From: Rhodococcus spelaei
GTDB lineage: Bacteria > Actinomycetota > Actinomycetes > Mycobacteriales > Mycobacteriaceae
Assembly (NCBI RefSeq): GCF_006704125.1
Contig: NZ_VIGH01000004.1
Coordinates: 383,529 to 447,528, forward strand
Direction of reading: 5' to 3'
Length of the DNA: 64,000 nt
Shown piece after piece: positions 16,933 to 26,672 of this stretch (within the stretch, counting starts at the first letter, position 1; every line of letters begins with the position of its first letter). Made by a program: the position numbers and the translations under genes. The notes beneath the pieces are model-generated. The model ran no database searches, was not told the DNA's origin, and saw only the letters and a list, made by a program, of their open reading frames with translations.

Positions 16933-17307
16933 CTACAGATACGGCCGCGTGATCACTTCGATCGCGTGACCGGCTGGGGCCTTGAAGTACACGCCCCGCC
17001 CGCCGTGCTCGGTGTTCGTTTCGCCCGGCCGTGTCATCTGTGGATCAGCCCAGAACTCGATTCCTCGCCCCCGCAGCCGTACGTGAGTCCGGTCGAACTG
17101 TGCGTCGTCGACGAGGAATGCGTAGTGCTGCATCTGGATCTCGAACGGCGGCTCGGCGAACTGGAGGAGGGCGTCGCCGTCGAGGCGAACATTGGTGAAG
17201 ATGCCCCACGCCGGCGCCGCCTGCAGATCGAGCAGTTCACGGAAGAACGTTGCCGATTCGTTGCGATCGGTTGCGGGGATGATCGTGTGATTGAACGTCG
17301 CTGACAT
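16933..17307 (-). CDS. VOC (glyoxalase/dioxygenase superfamily) protein
   Basis: 124 aa starting MSATFNHTIIPATDRNESATFFRELLDL, one VOC module with two beta-alpha-beta-beta-beta units. It carries IQMQHYAFLVDDAQFDRTHVRL and a closing GRGVYFKAPAGHAIEVITRPY, where His and the final Glu are typical metal ligands. The ATG at 17307 fits the family start. Substrate unknown. It is convergent with the CDF gene; a small GC-rich stem may lie between them. Confidence 0.75.
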   Translation of the reverse strand: MSATFNHTIIPATDRNESATFFRELLDLQAAPAWGIFTNVRLDGDALLQFAEPPFEIQMQHYAFLVDDAQFDRTHVRLRGRGIEFWADPQMTRPGETNTEHGGRGVYFKAPAGHAIEVITRPYL

Positions 17308-17538
17308 CGCTGTCGTGCCTTTCGGTTGTGTGGCAACCGAAGGGCTGGATCGGCGCGCGTCGACACCCGGGAGATGAGCTGCCGCACCCTGTGCACACAT
17401 GGAAGATCAGAACCTCGAAGGCAGGTGTGCAATGCACGGAAAGACACTCAGTCGTCGAGTGACTCGAGCGTGAAAGCCAGTACCTCCGGGTAGGCCCATC
17501 TGGGGCGCGATCCGAATGTAGCAGAAGCACACCGGGAC
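17308..17538. other. intergenic stretch without a recognised gene
   Basis: About 230 bp between two minus-strand genes. No reading frame here shows family features on either strand. It probably holds the promoter of the VOC gene; no clear operator or hairpin seen. Confidence 0.5.
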
Positions 17539-18000
17539 TCACCTGGTGAAGCGCTCGACCGCCCGCCCCGGGCGCCACAGGTCGACGTGGAGCTTGTCCT
17601 CGCTCACCGTGGTGAGGGCGACCTCGGCGAGGTCCAGTTCGAAGACCTCGGCGTCGCGGACCTCCTCGGGGTAGTGCGCGATCACCGGGGCCAGTTCGTC
17701 GCCCGCCAGTTGTCGTGCGCGGCCGGCAAGTTTGGCGTCGCCGCCGTCCATCGTGTGGTGTCCAGGGTTCGAGTGCAGGGCGAAGCGCGGATCACGTTGC
17801 AGGTCGAGGACTTTGCGCGCACCGGGCATCGAGCCGAGTAGGAGCACTCCCTCGTAGATCTCCACCTCGGTGCCGCTCACCCGCGGTGAGCCGTCCGCTC
17901 GCAGGGTCGCGAGTACGTGGTGCTTGTGCGCGGTCAGTCGGGCTTCGACGGCCGCGGCCAGGGTCGGGGCCTCGTCGGTGAACTGCTGCCAGGTGGTCAT
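17539..18000 (-). CDS. pyridoxamine 5'-phosphate oxidase-fold protein
   Basis: 153 aa split-barrel protein: ARLTAHKHHVLATLRADGSPRVSGTEVEI is the typical first strand pair (residues about 21-49), followed by LLLGSMPGARKVLDLQRDPRFALHSNP. Such actinobacterial PPOX proteins bind FMN, F420 or heme; which one is not evident. The gene is divergent from a WYL regulator 63 bp away, with a perfect operator-like palindrome between them, so it is probably the regulator's target. Confidence 0.8.
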   Translation of the reverse strand: MTTWQQFTDEAPTLAAAVEARLTAHKHHVLATLRADGSPRVSGTEVEIYEGVLLLGSMPGARKVLDLQRDPRFALHSNPGHHTMDGGDAKLAGRARQLAGDELAPVIAHYPEEVRDAEVFELDLAEVALTTVSEDKLHVDLWRPGRAVERFTR

Positions 18001-18022
18001 GTCGACCAGTGTGCGCGCCTAT

Positions 18023-18043
18023 CCCTGACATCTCCTGTCAGGG
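18023..18043. promoter_or_regulatory. operator-like palindrome between PPOX and WYL genes
   Basis: CCCTGACA-TCTCC-TGTCAGGG, 8-bp perfect arms, centred between the divergent start codons (18000 and 18064). Position and symmetry fit a binding site for the adjacent WYL-domain regulator, controlling both genes. Confidence 0.65.
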
Positions 18044-18063
18044 AATTCTCGTAGGCTCGTTGT

Positions 18064-19080
18064 GTGCGCTCCAGTCGATTGCTCGACCTCATGCTTCGGC
18101 TGCAGGGCGGCCCCGGCGCCACCGCGGACCGTCTGGCCGCGCAGCTCGGCGTGTCGGTGCGCACCGTGTACCGCGACGTCGCGGCGCTGCAGGCCGCCGG
18201 GGTGCCGCTGTACACCGAGAGTGGTCCCGGCGGTGGCATCCGCTTGCTCGACGGCTGGCAGTCCAAGCTCAGCGGTATGACCGGGACCGAGACGTCGGCC
18301 CTGATGCTGCTCGGTGTGCCCGGGCTCGCCGAGCAGTTGGGCCTCGGCGACCAGACCGCGGCCGCGGAGGCCAAACTCCTCGGCGCCATGCCGCTTCCGT
18401 TGCGTGCGGGTGCGCAGCTGTGGCGCAGTCGGCTGCACGTCGACGCGCCGGGCTGGTTCGCGCGCCCCACGCAGGACCCGCATCTCGCCGAGGTGGCCCG
18501 GGCGGTGCTCGGTGACCGGCGGTTGCGGATCGGCTACCGCCGCGGCGCGCGTGCGACCGCCCGCACGCTCGACCCACTCGGTCTGGTCGCCAAGGCCGGC
18601 GTCTGGTATCTCGTTGCCGCGCACCGGGGCTCGGTCCTGTCCTTCCGCGTCTCCCGCATCCACAGGGCGGAGATCCTCGACGCGACCGCGCGGCGGCCCG
18701 AGGACTTCGACCTCGCGGCCTGGTGGGCGGAGTCTGCGGCAGTGTTCGACCGGTCGCTGCTGAGGTACCCGTGCCGGCTGCGGCTCGCGCCCGCAGCCCG
18801 GCGGGCGTTGCCCGCGGTCGTCGGGACCGAGGCCGCGCGCGTGACGCCCGGCCCCGCCGACGCCGAAGGTTGGGTCGAGGTGGATCTGATGCTGGAGTCG
18901 GAAGAGGTTGCGCTGCACCAGCTGACGGCGCTCGGTGGGGGAGTCGAGGTGCTGGCACCGAAGTCTCTGCGTGCCGGACTTCACGCGGTGGGGCGGGAGA
19001 TTGCCCGGCGAAACTCCGCGATCACGCAACGGGACGGCTGCCGGGCCCGCAGCGCGGAAGGTGACGGAGTGCGTGCATGA
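18064..19080 (+). CDS. HTH/WYL-domain transcriptional regulator (YafY type)
   Basis: 338 aa from a GTG. The N-terminal winged helix is RSSRLLDLMLRLQG with ADRLAAQLGVSVRTVYRDVAALQAAGVPLYTESGPGGG at about residues 20-57, a DeoR-like HTH. The WYL domain spans about 140-220 (DPLGLVAKAGVWYLVAAHRG, then FRVSRIHRAEIL), and a WCX extension ends the protein. WYL proteins sense small ligands or nucleic acids. It is divergent from the PPOX gene, sharing a palindromic operator candidate, so likely an autoregulated local repressor or activator. Confidence 0.85.
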   Translation: MRSSRLLDLMLRLQGGPGATADRLAAQLGVSVRTVYRDVAALQAAGVPLYTESGPGGGIRLLDGWQSKLSGMTGTETSALMLLGVPGLAEQLGLGDQTAAAEAKLLGAMPLPLRAGAQLWRSRLHVDAPGWFARPTQDPHLAEVARAVLGDRRLRIGYRRGARATARTLDPLGLVAKAGVWYLVAAHRGSVLSFRVSRIHRAEILDATARRPEDFDLAAWWAESAAVFDRSLLRYPCRLRLAPAARRALPAVVGTEAARVTPGPADAEGWVEVDLMLESEEVALHQLTALGGGVEVLAPKSLRAGLHAVGREIARRNSAITQRDGCRARSAEGDGVRA

Positions 19081-19185
19081 TCGCGGCGTGGAGGTGACGG
19101 GCACTCGGGTTCGACTGGCAGATGAAGACTTCCGAGCGGTTGTTCAGCGCGGCGGGCGCGCCCGTACGCCGAGGTGGCCTGGGCG

Positions 19186-20148
19186 TCAGAGCATGCGTCG
19201 AACCCTGTCCAGCGCTCGGGCCCGGCGCACCGACACCCGCGACCACACCGCCTGCTGGAACGCCAATGTCGCCCACCCGGCCAGCGCCATGCCGAACAGG
19301 TTCAGCAGCAACTGCAGGGTGCTGCCCCAGACCGCGCTACCGACCCCGAACACGATCCCGAGCGCGATGTTGCCGGCGGCGGGCACCGTGGTCACGGAGA
19401 TGAACACCCCCGACAGGCCACCGAGTTTCGACGAGGTCAGCGACAAGACTCCCGCGGCGGCGGCGATCACGGCGACGATGAACGACCACTTGTCGGGGGT
19501 GTAGATGAAGGCGGTTCCCGGGCGCGGCCCGGTCACGTCGTCGATCGTCACCCAGCCCAGCCCCCGGCCGGCCAGTGCAGCCACAGCGGTGACGGCGATC
19601 GCGGCCGTGAAACCGACGACCAGGGTGCGGATCGCGAGCCGCAGCAGCACGAATCGGCGACGCACCAGCGCGACGCCCAGCGCGGCGATCGCGCCGAACT
19701 CGGGACCGAGGACCATCGCGCCGATGGTGAGGATCTGGGAGTCGGTGACGATGGCGATCCCGGCGAGCAGCGTTGCCATGGTCATGAAACTGAGGTAGGT
19801 CCAGTTGAGTTCGGTGTCCTCGTACGAGCGCTGCGCGACCTCGGCCCACACGACCGTGTCCGCGCTGCTGCCCGGGGTGCGCAGTTCGGCCTCGAACCCA
19901 CTGCGCGAGAGCCACGCGTGCACCGGTTCGATCTCGATGGTGCCCCGGTGGTGCAGGTCGGTCGCGCGGAGCCGTTCGATGACGTCGTTCGCGGCCTCCC
20001 TGGCGACGTCGGCTTGGACGAGGTCGCCTGGAGGACGCAGCACCGACCCCCGCAGTACGACCAGGCCACTGACCCCCGGTTCCTCCTCGAGGATGCGTAT
20101 CGCGCCGTCGGTGAGGTCCGTCGGCGCCAGAATCCGCAGATGCAGCAT
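19186..20148 (-). CDS. DUF389 family membrane protein
   Basis: 320 aa from the ATG at 20148 ([20 protein letters not shown]). An N-terminal soluble domain of about 110 residues with ACT-like pattern is followed by a membrane domain: [38 protein letters not shown] (about 122-160) is the DUF389 core, then four or so helices. Function unknown in bacteria; eukaryotic and archaeal relatives are equally uncharacterised. Convergent with the WYL gene, and divergent from the aminotransferase. Confidence 0.8.
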   Translation of the reverse strand: MLHLRILAPTDLTDGAIRILEEEPGVSGLVVLRGSVLRPPGDLVQADVAREAANDVIERLRATDLHHRGTIEIEPVHAWLSRSGFEAELRTPGSSADTVVWAEVAQRSYEDTELNWTYLSFMTMATLLAGIAIVTDSQILTIGAMVLGPEFGAIAALGVALVRRRFVLLRLAIRTLVVGFTAAIAVTAVAALAGRGLGWVTIDDVTGPRPGTAFIYTPDKWSFIVAVIAAAAGVLSLTSSKLGGLSGVFISVTTVPAAGNIALGIVFGVGSAVWGSTLQLLLNLFGMALAGWATLAFQQAVWSRVSVRRARALDRVRRML

Positions 20149-20246
20149 CCGCCCAGTGTGCCGTGGCAGCGGCGGGTGCTGCGGGAAGCGCCACCGAGAC
20201 ACAAATCGCTTTCCGGCGGGCGGCGCGGTCGATAGCATTCCCGGCC

Positions 20247-21161
20247 ATGGCCAACCCGCATCCCCACGTGTACTTCGGTGACCGGATCGTCGACGCGCGC
20301 GAGGCGACCCTCGGGGTCGCGACCTCCGCGGTGCTCTACGGGCTGAGCGTGTACACGGTGTTCCCGGTGCACGTCGACGGCGACCGGCGTACCGCCTTCC
20401 GGCTCGAGGACCACTTCCAGCGGATGGTCGAGTCCTGCAAGATCATCGGGATGGACCGATTCGCCGAGGAGTGGGACTTCGACCGGTTCGTCTCGGTGGC
20501 AACCGAACTCGTCGCCGCCAACGCGCCGACCGGGGACGTGTTCGTACGCGCCACCGTGCACGTGGACGAGTCGATCGCCGGAACCCGGGTGCGGGGCTGC
20601 CACACCACCGTCAGCATGTTCGTCTACGACGCGGTGCCGATCGTCCCGCAGGACGGCATGCGGCTCAAGACGAGCACGTGGCGTCGAATCCCCGACAACG
20701 CGATTCCGTCGCGGGCCAAGGTCAACGGTGCGTACGTGAATTCGGTACTCGCGAAGCAGGACGCCATCGACGCCGGCTACGACGACGCGATCTTCCTCGA
20801 CAGCAACGGCCACGTCTGCGAACTCAGCGCGGCGAACATCTTCCTGGTCCGAGGGGGCACGCTGATCACGCCGGACGTCTCGTGCGACCTCCTCGACGGC
20901 ATCAACCGGCGCACCCTGTTGACCCTGGCCGCCGAGGACGGCATCCCGGTGGTCGAGCGGACCGTCGACCTGACCGAGTTGTACATCGCCGACGAGGTTT
21001 TCGTCACCGGCACCTCTGCCGGGGTCGCGCCGGTCACCGAGGTGGACGGCCGCCTGGTCGCCGGCGGCATTCCGGGTCCGGTGGGGCAGGCTCTGCGCAA
21101 ACGGCATTTCGCCGCGCAACGCAACGATGTGCTGCACGGCTGGGTGACCGAACTGGTCTGA
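20247..21161 (+). CDS. class IV aminotransferase (branched-chain aminotransferase-like)
   Basis: 304 aa PLP enzyme of fold type IV. The PLP lysine is Lys158 in [14 protein letters not shown]; the cofactor glutamate lies in [15 protein letters not shown], and [17 protein letters not shown] closes the site. Length and [19 protein letters not shown] fit IlvE-type enzymes transferring amino groups between branched-chain amino acids and 2-oxoglutarate, though the D-amino acid or 4-amino-4-deoxychorismate lyase branches share this fold. Many genomes of this group carry a main ilvE elsewhere, so this may be a second, specialised copy. Confidence 0.82.
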   Translation: MANPHPHVYFGDRIVDAREATLGVATSAVLYGLSVYTVFPVHVDGDRRTAFRLEDHFQRMVESCKIIGMDRFAEEWDFDRFVSVATELVAANAPTGDVFVRATVHVDESIAGTRVRGCHTTVSMFVYDAVPIVPQDGMRLKTSTWRRIPDNAIPSRAKVNGAYVNSVLAKQDAIDAGYDDAIFLDSNGHVCELSAANIFLVRGGTLITPDVSCDLLDGINRRTLLTLAAEDGIPVVERTVDLTELYIADEVFVTGTSAGVAPVTEVDGRLVAGGIPGPVGQALRKRHFAAQRNDVLHGWVTELV

Positions 21162-21213
21162 GTCTCAGGGGCGCGGTGGGAGTGCAGGTTTCATGGGTAC
21201 CGGTCGGTTCGGA

Positions 21214-21996
21214 CTAGAGCCAGAACCGCATCAGGTAGTTGCCGTACTGTGCCCAGATCTCCGGCACCCCGGACAACCCGAACAGCCCGTAGACGGCGTC
21301 GAAGAAGACCCGGTTGATCGAGGGTACGAACAGCAGCGCGATCAGGAACAGCATGCCGAGGCCCTTGTACTGGTCGAGGGCGCGGCGGGTCTTCGGCGAC
21401 AGCGACGGTTCGAGTGCGGCGTAGCCGTCCAGTCCCGGCACCGGGATCAGGTTCAGGACTGTCGCCATCACCTGGAGGAAGGCGAGGAAGCTCAGGCCGT
21501 ACCAGAACACCGGGTGCGTCGCGGCATCGCCGAACACCCGGATCGTCACCAGCAGTACGACCGCCGCGACGGCGTTCACCGCGGGACCGGCCAGCGAGAT
21601 CCGGCGTGCCGCCCGCGCGGGCAGCAGGTCGGTCCGCAGGTACACCGCACCGCCGGGCAGGCCGATGCCGCCGAGCGCGATGAACAGCACCGGCAGGCCG
21701 ATCGACAACAGGGGGTGGCTGTACTTCAGCGGGTTGAGGGTGAGATAGCCGCGGGCCGCGACCTCGTCGTCGCCGTACCGCCACGCGGTGAAGGCGTGCC
21801 CGAACTCGTGCAGGCACACCGTGACGATCCAGCCCGCGACGACGAGTAGGAACACCCCGACCGTCCCGCCCGTCGACCGCGGGGCAGACTGCCAGGCCAG
21901 CACCCCGCCGAGAACCGCGACGGCGAGCACCCCGAAGAACACCGGGCTCGGTCGTACCGCGGCCCGACGGGTCCGGGCACCGGGGAGGAAGGTCAT
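21214..21996 (-). CDS. M50/site-2 protease family zinc metalloprotease
   Basis: 260 aa polytopic membrane protein. The zinc motif HEFGH (His63, Glu64, His67) sits in a hydrophobic segment, VVAGWIVTVCLHEFGHAFTAW, and the third ligand Asp is in IPVPGLDGYAALEP, equivalent to the NPDG-like site. About six helices. Counterpart of Rv0359; its substrate is unknown, and it lacks the PDZ domain of RseP-type proteases. It lies next to the Rv0358-like gene, in the same orientation. Confidence 0.85.
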   Translation of the reverse strand: MTFLPGARTRRAAVRPSPVFFGVLAVAVLGGVLAWQSAPRSTGGTVGVFLLVVAGWIVTVCLHEFGHAFTAWRYGDDEVAARGYLTLNPLKYSHPLLSIGLPVLFIALGGIGLPGGAVYLRTDLLPARAARRISLAGPAVNAVAAVVLLVTIRVFGDAATHPVFWYGLSFLAFLQVMATVLNLIPVPGLDGYAALEPSLSPKTRRALDQYKGLGMLFLIALLFVPSINRVFFDAVYGLFGLSGVPEIWAQYGNYLMRFWL

Positions 21997-22032
21997 GGTT
22001 CCAGTATCACCGAGCGCGGCAGGTCGCGGTGG

Positions 22033-22704
22033 TCAGCGGACCAGCAGCCACTGCCGGGTGTCCCGGTAGAAGCTCGACCGTTTGACCGCGCGGCTCGTGA
22101 TGACGCCGTCCCGAGTCACCACCGCGCCCACCGATCCCAGTTGCATGGCGCGCCCCGGCGTCCACCGGCTCGGCCGCAGGCCCCAGCCGCGGGCCGCGGT
22201 CGCGCGCAGTCCCGGCTGTTCGAGGATCGGCGCAATCCGAAGCGACCGGACGGTGCCGGAGAACAACCGGGTGGAGTCGACGTAGGCCTCGCCGACCAGG
22301 TCGCCGCCGTCGGGTCCGGTGACGGTGGCCTCGGCGACCAGGGCGGTGCCCGCGTCGTCGCGAATCAGCGGCAGCTCGTCGGGCCTGCCGTGCAGTGCCC
22401 GCTCGGCGGCGCGCTCGCCGACGGCGAGTCCGTACAGCCGGGTCGCGGCGGTCCGTGCGGCCGCGACGTACGCGAGCTCGACGTGTAGGCGCTCGGAGCG
22501 CATCAGCCGGGTCAGCGCGGCGGCCAGGGCACCGTCGTCGCCGACGACCACCAGTCGCTGTGGCTGCTCGGCGGACTCGTCGAGCCGGCGGAAGAGTTCG
22601 TCGAAGTCGGGTTTGGCGGGCACCGCGGGCGCGGTCACGGTGGGCAGCGACGCCAGCCGCGCGGGCACAGCAGCACCCCCGCAGGCGAGCACGATCATGG
22701 TCAA
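22033..22704 (-). CDS. conserved hypothetical protein, Rv0358-like
   Basis: 223 aa soluble protein. The N-terminal part resembles a nucleotide-binding alpha/beta fold (LVVVGDDGALAAALTRLMRS), followed by LHVELAYVAAARTAATRLYGL, and a C-terminal beta-rich section ending SSFYRDTRQWLLVR. The conserved place between purA and an M50 protease matches Rv0358. A DAG/NAD-kinase-like origin is only a weak impression. The start may be the ATG at 22704 or 22698. Confidence 0.65.
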   Translation of the reverse strand: MTMIVLACGGAAVPARLASLPTVTAPAVPAKPDFDELFRRLDESAEQPQRLVVVGDDGALAAALTRLMRSERLHVELAYVAAARTAATRLYGLAVGERAAERALHGRPDELPLIRDDAGTALVAEATVTGPDGGDLVGEAYVDSTRLFSGTVRSLRIAPILEQPGLRATAARGWGLRPSRWTPGRAMQLGSVGAVVTRDGVITSRAVKRSSFYRDTRQWLLVR

Positions 22705-22731
22705 GGGTCCGCTCCGGATGTGTGTCGATTC

Positions 22732-22793
22732 GGGATGGTGGCTCCGCTGGCTCCGCTCCGGTGGGATGGTCGCTCCGCCGGCTCCGCTCCGGC
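22732..22793. repeat. two tandem 31-bp GC-rich repeats
   Basis: Units 22732-22762 and 22763-22793 differ at three positions. Each contains a form of GCTCCGCTGGCTCCGCTCC, also seen at 1529-1547. They fill the 5' region between a minus-strand gene and the next plus-strand gene. Confidence 0.75.
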
Positions 22794-22888
22794 GGTCCGG
22801 TTCGACGATACGGTCGATTACCGGTGTGTCGGAGACCGGACGGTCGTAATCTGGGAGGGCACCCTGCAGCTACCGGCCGGAGGCCATC

Positions 22889-23404
22889 ATGCTGACAACG
22901 GAACGCCCACGCGCAGGTTCACCCACCTCCACGCGCATCACTCGATTCTGTCGGTCGGGTCTGACCTCGGTGGTGACCGAACTGCGGCGGGAGGGCGTGA
23001 TCGAGGGGTCGACTGACCTCCGCGCCGCCCAGGACCTGCTCGAGCTCGGAATCGGCCACATGTCCACCCCGTCGGCGCGGCACGTGCATCCCTTCCAGGT
23101 GCCCCCGGTGTTCGGCGAACATCCCGTGCACGCGGACGTCGGCAGGTCGACGGCACACCCCGACCTGGTGACCTTCACCGCCGACCTGCCCGCGGACGCC
23201 CCGCACGGTCCGGTTCGGTTGGTGTGGTTCAACATGCGCTCGCTCGTCGGCGGATTCGAGACCGTGCAGCCACATCTGGTGGATGACGGCTCGTACCACG
23301 CGGAGGGCGAGGTACGGCCGGGGGTGGGTGTAGTGGTCGCGGGCTTCGTGCCCGCGGAACCCACCGGCGAGATCCGGCCTGGATTCGCACTGGTCGCGGA
23401 ATGA
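22889..23404 (+). CDS. hypothetical protein
   Basis: 171 aa. The ATG at 22889 has CGGAGG five bases upstream, which decides the start. I do not recognise the family. Visible segments are LRAAQDLLELGIGHMSTPSA, a His/Pro-rich strand HVHPFQVPPVFGEHPVHADV, and a beta-rich C-terminal half (VRLVWFNMRSLVGGFE, GVVVAGFVPAEP). No signal peptide, membrane helix or catalytic motif is evident. GTG starts at 22970/22973 are possible. Confidence 0.55.
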   Translation: MLTTERPRAGSPTSTRITRFCRSGLTSVVTELRREGVIEGSTDLRAAQDLLELGIGHMSTPSARHVHPFQVPPVFGEHPVHADVGRSTAHPDLVTFTADLPADAPHGPVRLVWFNMRSLVGGFETVQPHLVDDGSYHAEGEVRPGVGVVVAGFVPAEPTGEIRPGFALVAE

Positions 23405-23655
23405 CCAGTCCAGGAACATGTTTGGCACACAGTCCGCCGTGAATATGGATGCGGATCGGACCCGGTTCGGGCCCCCGTTCGGAGCTGTCGCGGCCTAGAC
23501 TGAAGGTAGCCGCAGCGTTCTCGCAACAGGCGCGCGGTGAGCGGAATGCACGCGCAGCGCCGTGCCCGTCGGGGATGGGCACACGGGTGAACCGGGCACG
23601 GAAGGCGTTCGTGTTACGGATGAGCTGAACTGAACGACGGGCTGGGGTGAATCCG

Positions 23656-23967
23656 ATGACAACCGTGACGGTCACCGTGGTCAACGCAACCAACGAGGAG
23701 TTGTTGCTGGACCCGGTGGAATCCGTCGACCGTGGACAGCCGGGAGACCTGCCACAGCGGATCGGTCCGCACGCGATGCGCCAGTTCCACATGAACCGAG
23801 GGCTCAGCTACCTGCTCGGCGGGGACGCCGACCGGCCGATCTACTTGCAGGTGGACGGGGCCGTGTGGGGGCCGCCGACCTGCGTCATTCGGGCCGCTGC
23901 GGACGGGTCCGGTCTCGAGGTCCAGGTAAGCCCGGCGCCGTGGCTGCACGCGCACCGCGCGGCGTAG
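23656..23967 (+). CDS. small hypothetical protein
   Basis: 103 aa from an ATG with GGGGTG at suitable distance. Beta-rich: MTTVTVTVVNATNEELLLDP, then RGLSYLLGGDADRPIYLQV and LEVQVSPAPWLHA. It resembles small single-domain beta-sandwich proteins; no known motif and no signal peptide. Its position upstream of purA, separated by a hairpin, suggests independent transcription. Confidence 0.5.
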   Translation: MTTVTVTVVNATNEELLLDPVESVDRGQPGDLPQRIGPHAMRQFHMNRGLSYLLGGDADRPIYLQVDGAVWGPPTCVIRAAADGSGLEVQVSPAPWLHAHRAA

Positions 23968-24013
23968 CGGGGGCGCCGCGCGACCGGTTTCGACGCGCTC
24001 GGTGGTGCGCCCA

Positions 24014-24034
24014 CCAGTGCCGCGACGGCACTGG
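24014..24034. terminator. hairpin upstream of purA
   Basis: CCAGTGCCG-CGA-CGGCACTGG, a perfect 9-bp stem with a 3-nt loop, 46 nt after the stop of the small gene and 85 nt before purA. Likely ends the upstream transcript; a leader role for purA cannot be excluded. Confidence 0.55.
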
Positions 24035-24085
24035 ACTAAACTGTCGTCCCGGCCACTGTCCACGGACGGCTGGTCTCTGCGCTGA

Positions 24086-25408
<1,323 letters not shown>

Positions 25409-25420
25409 TCTACGCCCTCA

Positions 25421-25457
25421 CAGGACCCGCTCGGCGCCGCGCGCCGGGCGGGTCCTG
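25421..25457. terminator. purA terminator hairpin
   Basis: Outer stem CAGGACCCGC / GCGGGTCCTG (25421-25430, 25448-25457) with an inner CGGCGC-cgc-GCGCCG stem, 12 nt after the purA stop. Confidence 0.75.
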
Positions 25458-25536
25458 TCGCACGTCGCGGTGAAACTCGCGGAACGCACTTCACATTGCG
25501 GGGGCGCCCAGCTATCGATGCGTTACTGTCCACGGC

Positions 25537-26577
25537 ATGAAGCGAATTGGGTGCGTCGGCGTGCTCGCCGTTACGTTGGCCGTTGCGGGATGCTCGTCCG
25601 GCGCCGGTGACTCCACGGGGTCGGACTCCGCTGCTGGGTCGGGATCGTCGGCGGTGGTGTCGGCGTCGGAATCGCCCGCGACGACACCCGTCACGGCCCC
25701 CGCGCCGCTGATGAGTCAGGCGCCGGCCTCCGCCGACGCCAGCTACACCGTGGTGCCCGGCGACACTCTCTCCGGAATCGCGGCGCGGTTCGGTATCCCC
25801 ATCGGTGCACTGCTCGAGCGCAACGGTCTCAACATGGACTCGGTGATCTTTCCCGGCCAGGTGCTGAACGTGTCGGGTATGCCGGCACCGGGTAACGGGG
25901 GTACTGCACCGACTCCCGGAACCAAGACGTATGTCGTTCAGCCGGGCGACGGCCTGTCGGATATCGCACTGCGGTTCGGTGGTGACATCGGGGAGATCAT
26001 GCGGCTCAACGGTTTCGCGGTCACCGACGCGGTGATCCACCCGGGCGACGTGCTGATCGTGCCGGACAAGCCGGGTGTCGGCCCGTACTTCCCCGGTAAC
26101 GGTGGTAATCCGCCCCCGCCGCCCGCCGGCACCAAGACGTACACCGTGCAGCCCGGCGGCTCGCTGTCCGATGTGGCGCTGCGGTTCGGTGGTGACGTCG
26201 GGGAGATCTTGCGGCTCAACGGTTTCAGCAGCGTCGACACCGTGATCTACCCGGGTCAGGTGCTGATCGTGCCGGACAAGCCGGGTGTCGGCCCGTACTT
26301 CCCGGGTAACGGTGGCAACCCGCCGCCGCCTGCACTCTCGGACACCAACTGCGGCAAGTTCAACATCGGCTCGACCCCGTTCAACCTGATCGCCGTGAGC
26401 ACGCCGGCCGGACGGATCGGCTGCGGCGAGGCGTTCAACGTCATGGAGGGATTCGTTGCGACGCCGGGTGCGCCCGAGCAGCCCGCGAACATCCGGGGCT
26501 GGGACTGCCATCCGCGGGAGTACAACTTCCCGGAGTGCACCAAGGACGGGCTGCGGATGTACGGGACCCCGCAGTAA
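25537..26577 (+). CDS. LysM-repeat lipoprotein with three LysM domains and Cys-rich tail
   Basis: 346 aa. Lipobox LAVAGC gives a lipidated Cys19, so it is anchored outside the membrane. A Ser/Ala/Thr linker leads to three LysM domains (about 70-115, 131-176, 198-243), each starting YTVVPGDTLSGIAARFG or a variant; LysM binds N-acetylglucosamine polymers such as peptidoglycan. Each ends in the linker VGPYFPGNGGNPPPP. The last 90 residues (CGKFNIGSTPFNLIAVST, then WDCHPREYNFPEC) contain four cysteines and have no known catalytic motif. A paralogue follows directly. Probably a cell-wall-binding protein. Confidence 0.85.
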   Translation: MKRIGCVGVLAVTLAVAGCSSGAGDSTGSDSAAGSGSSAVVSASESPATTPVTAPAPLMSQAPASADASYTVVPGDTLSGIAARFGIPIGALLERNGLNMDSVIFPGQVLNVSGMPAPGNGGTAPTPGTKTYVVQPGDGLSDIALRFGGDIGEIMRLNGFAVTDAVIHPGDVLIVPDKPGVGPYFPGNGGNPPPPPAGTKTYTVQPGGSLSDVALRFGGDVGEILRLNGFSSVDTVIYPGQVLIVPDKPGVGPYFPGNGGNPPPPALSDTNCGKFNIGSTPFNLIAVSTPAGRIGCGEAFNVMEGFVATPGAPEQPANIRGWDCHPREYNFPECTKDGLRMYGTPQ

Positions 26578-26600
26578 CCGGGTCAAGGTCGCAGTGTGTC

Positions 26601-26635
26601 AACAGCGGCGGCGCCGTCACGGCGTCGCTGCTGTT
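26601..26635. terminator. hairpin between the two LysM genes
   Basis: 16-bp stem with two G-U pairs (26601-26616, 26620-26635), loop TCA, 23 nt after the first LysM gene. Confidence 0.65.
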
Positions 26636-26672
26636 GCGCGTTCTGAGCTTGACTCTGCGTAGGGTCTGCTGC

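Noticed and set aside
22033-22704. Rv0358-like protein as a lipid kinase
   Set aside because: A single VVVGDDGALA stretch resembles a kinase motif, but the rest does not follow that family.
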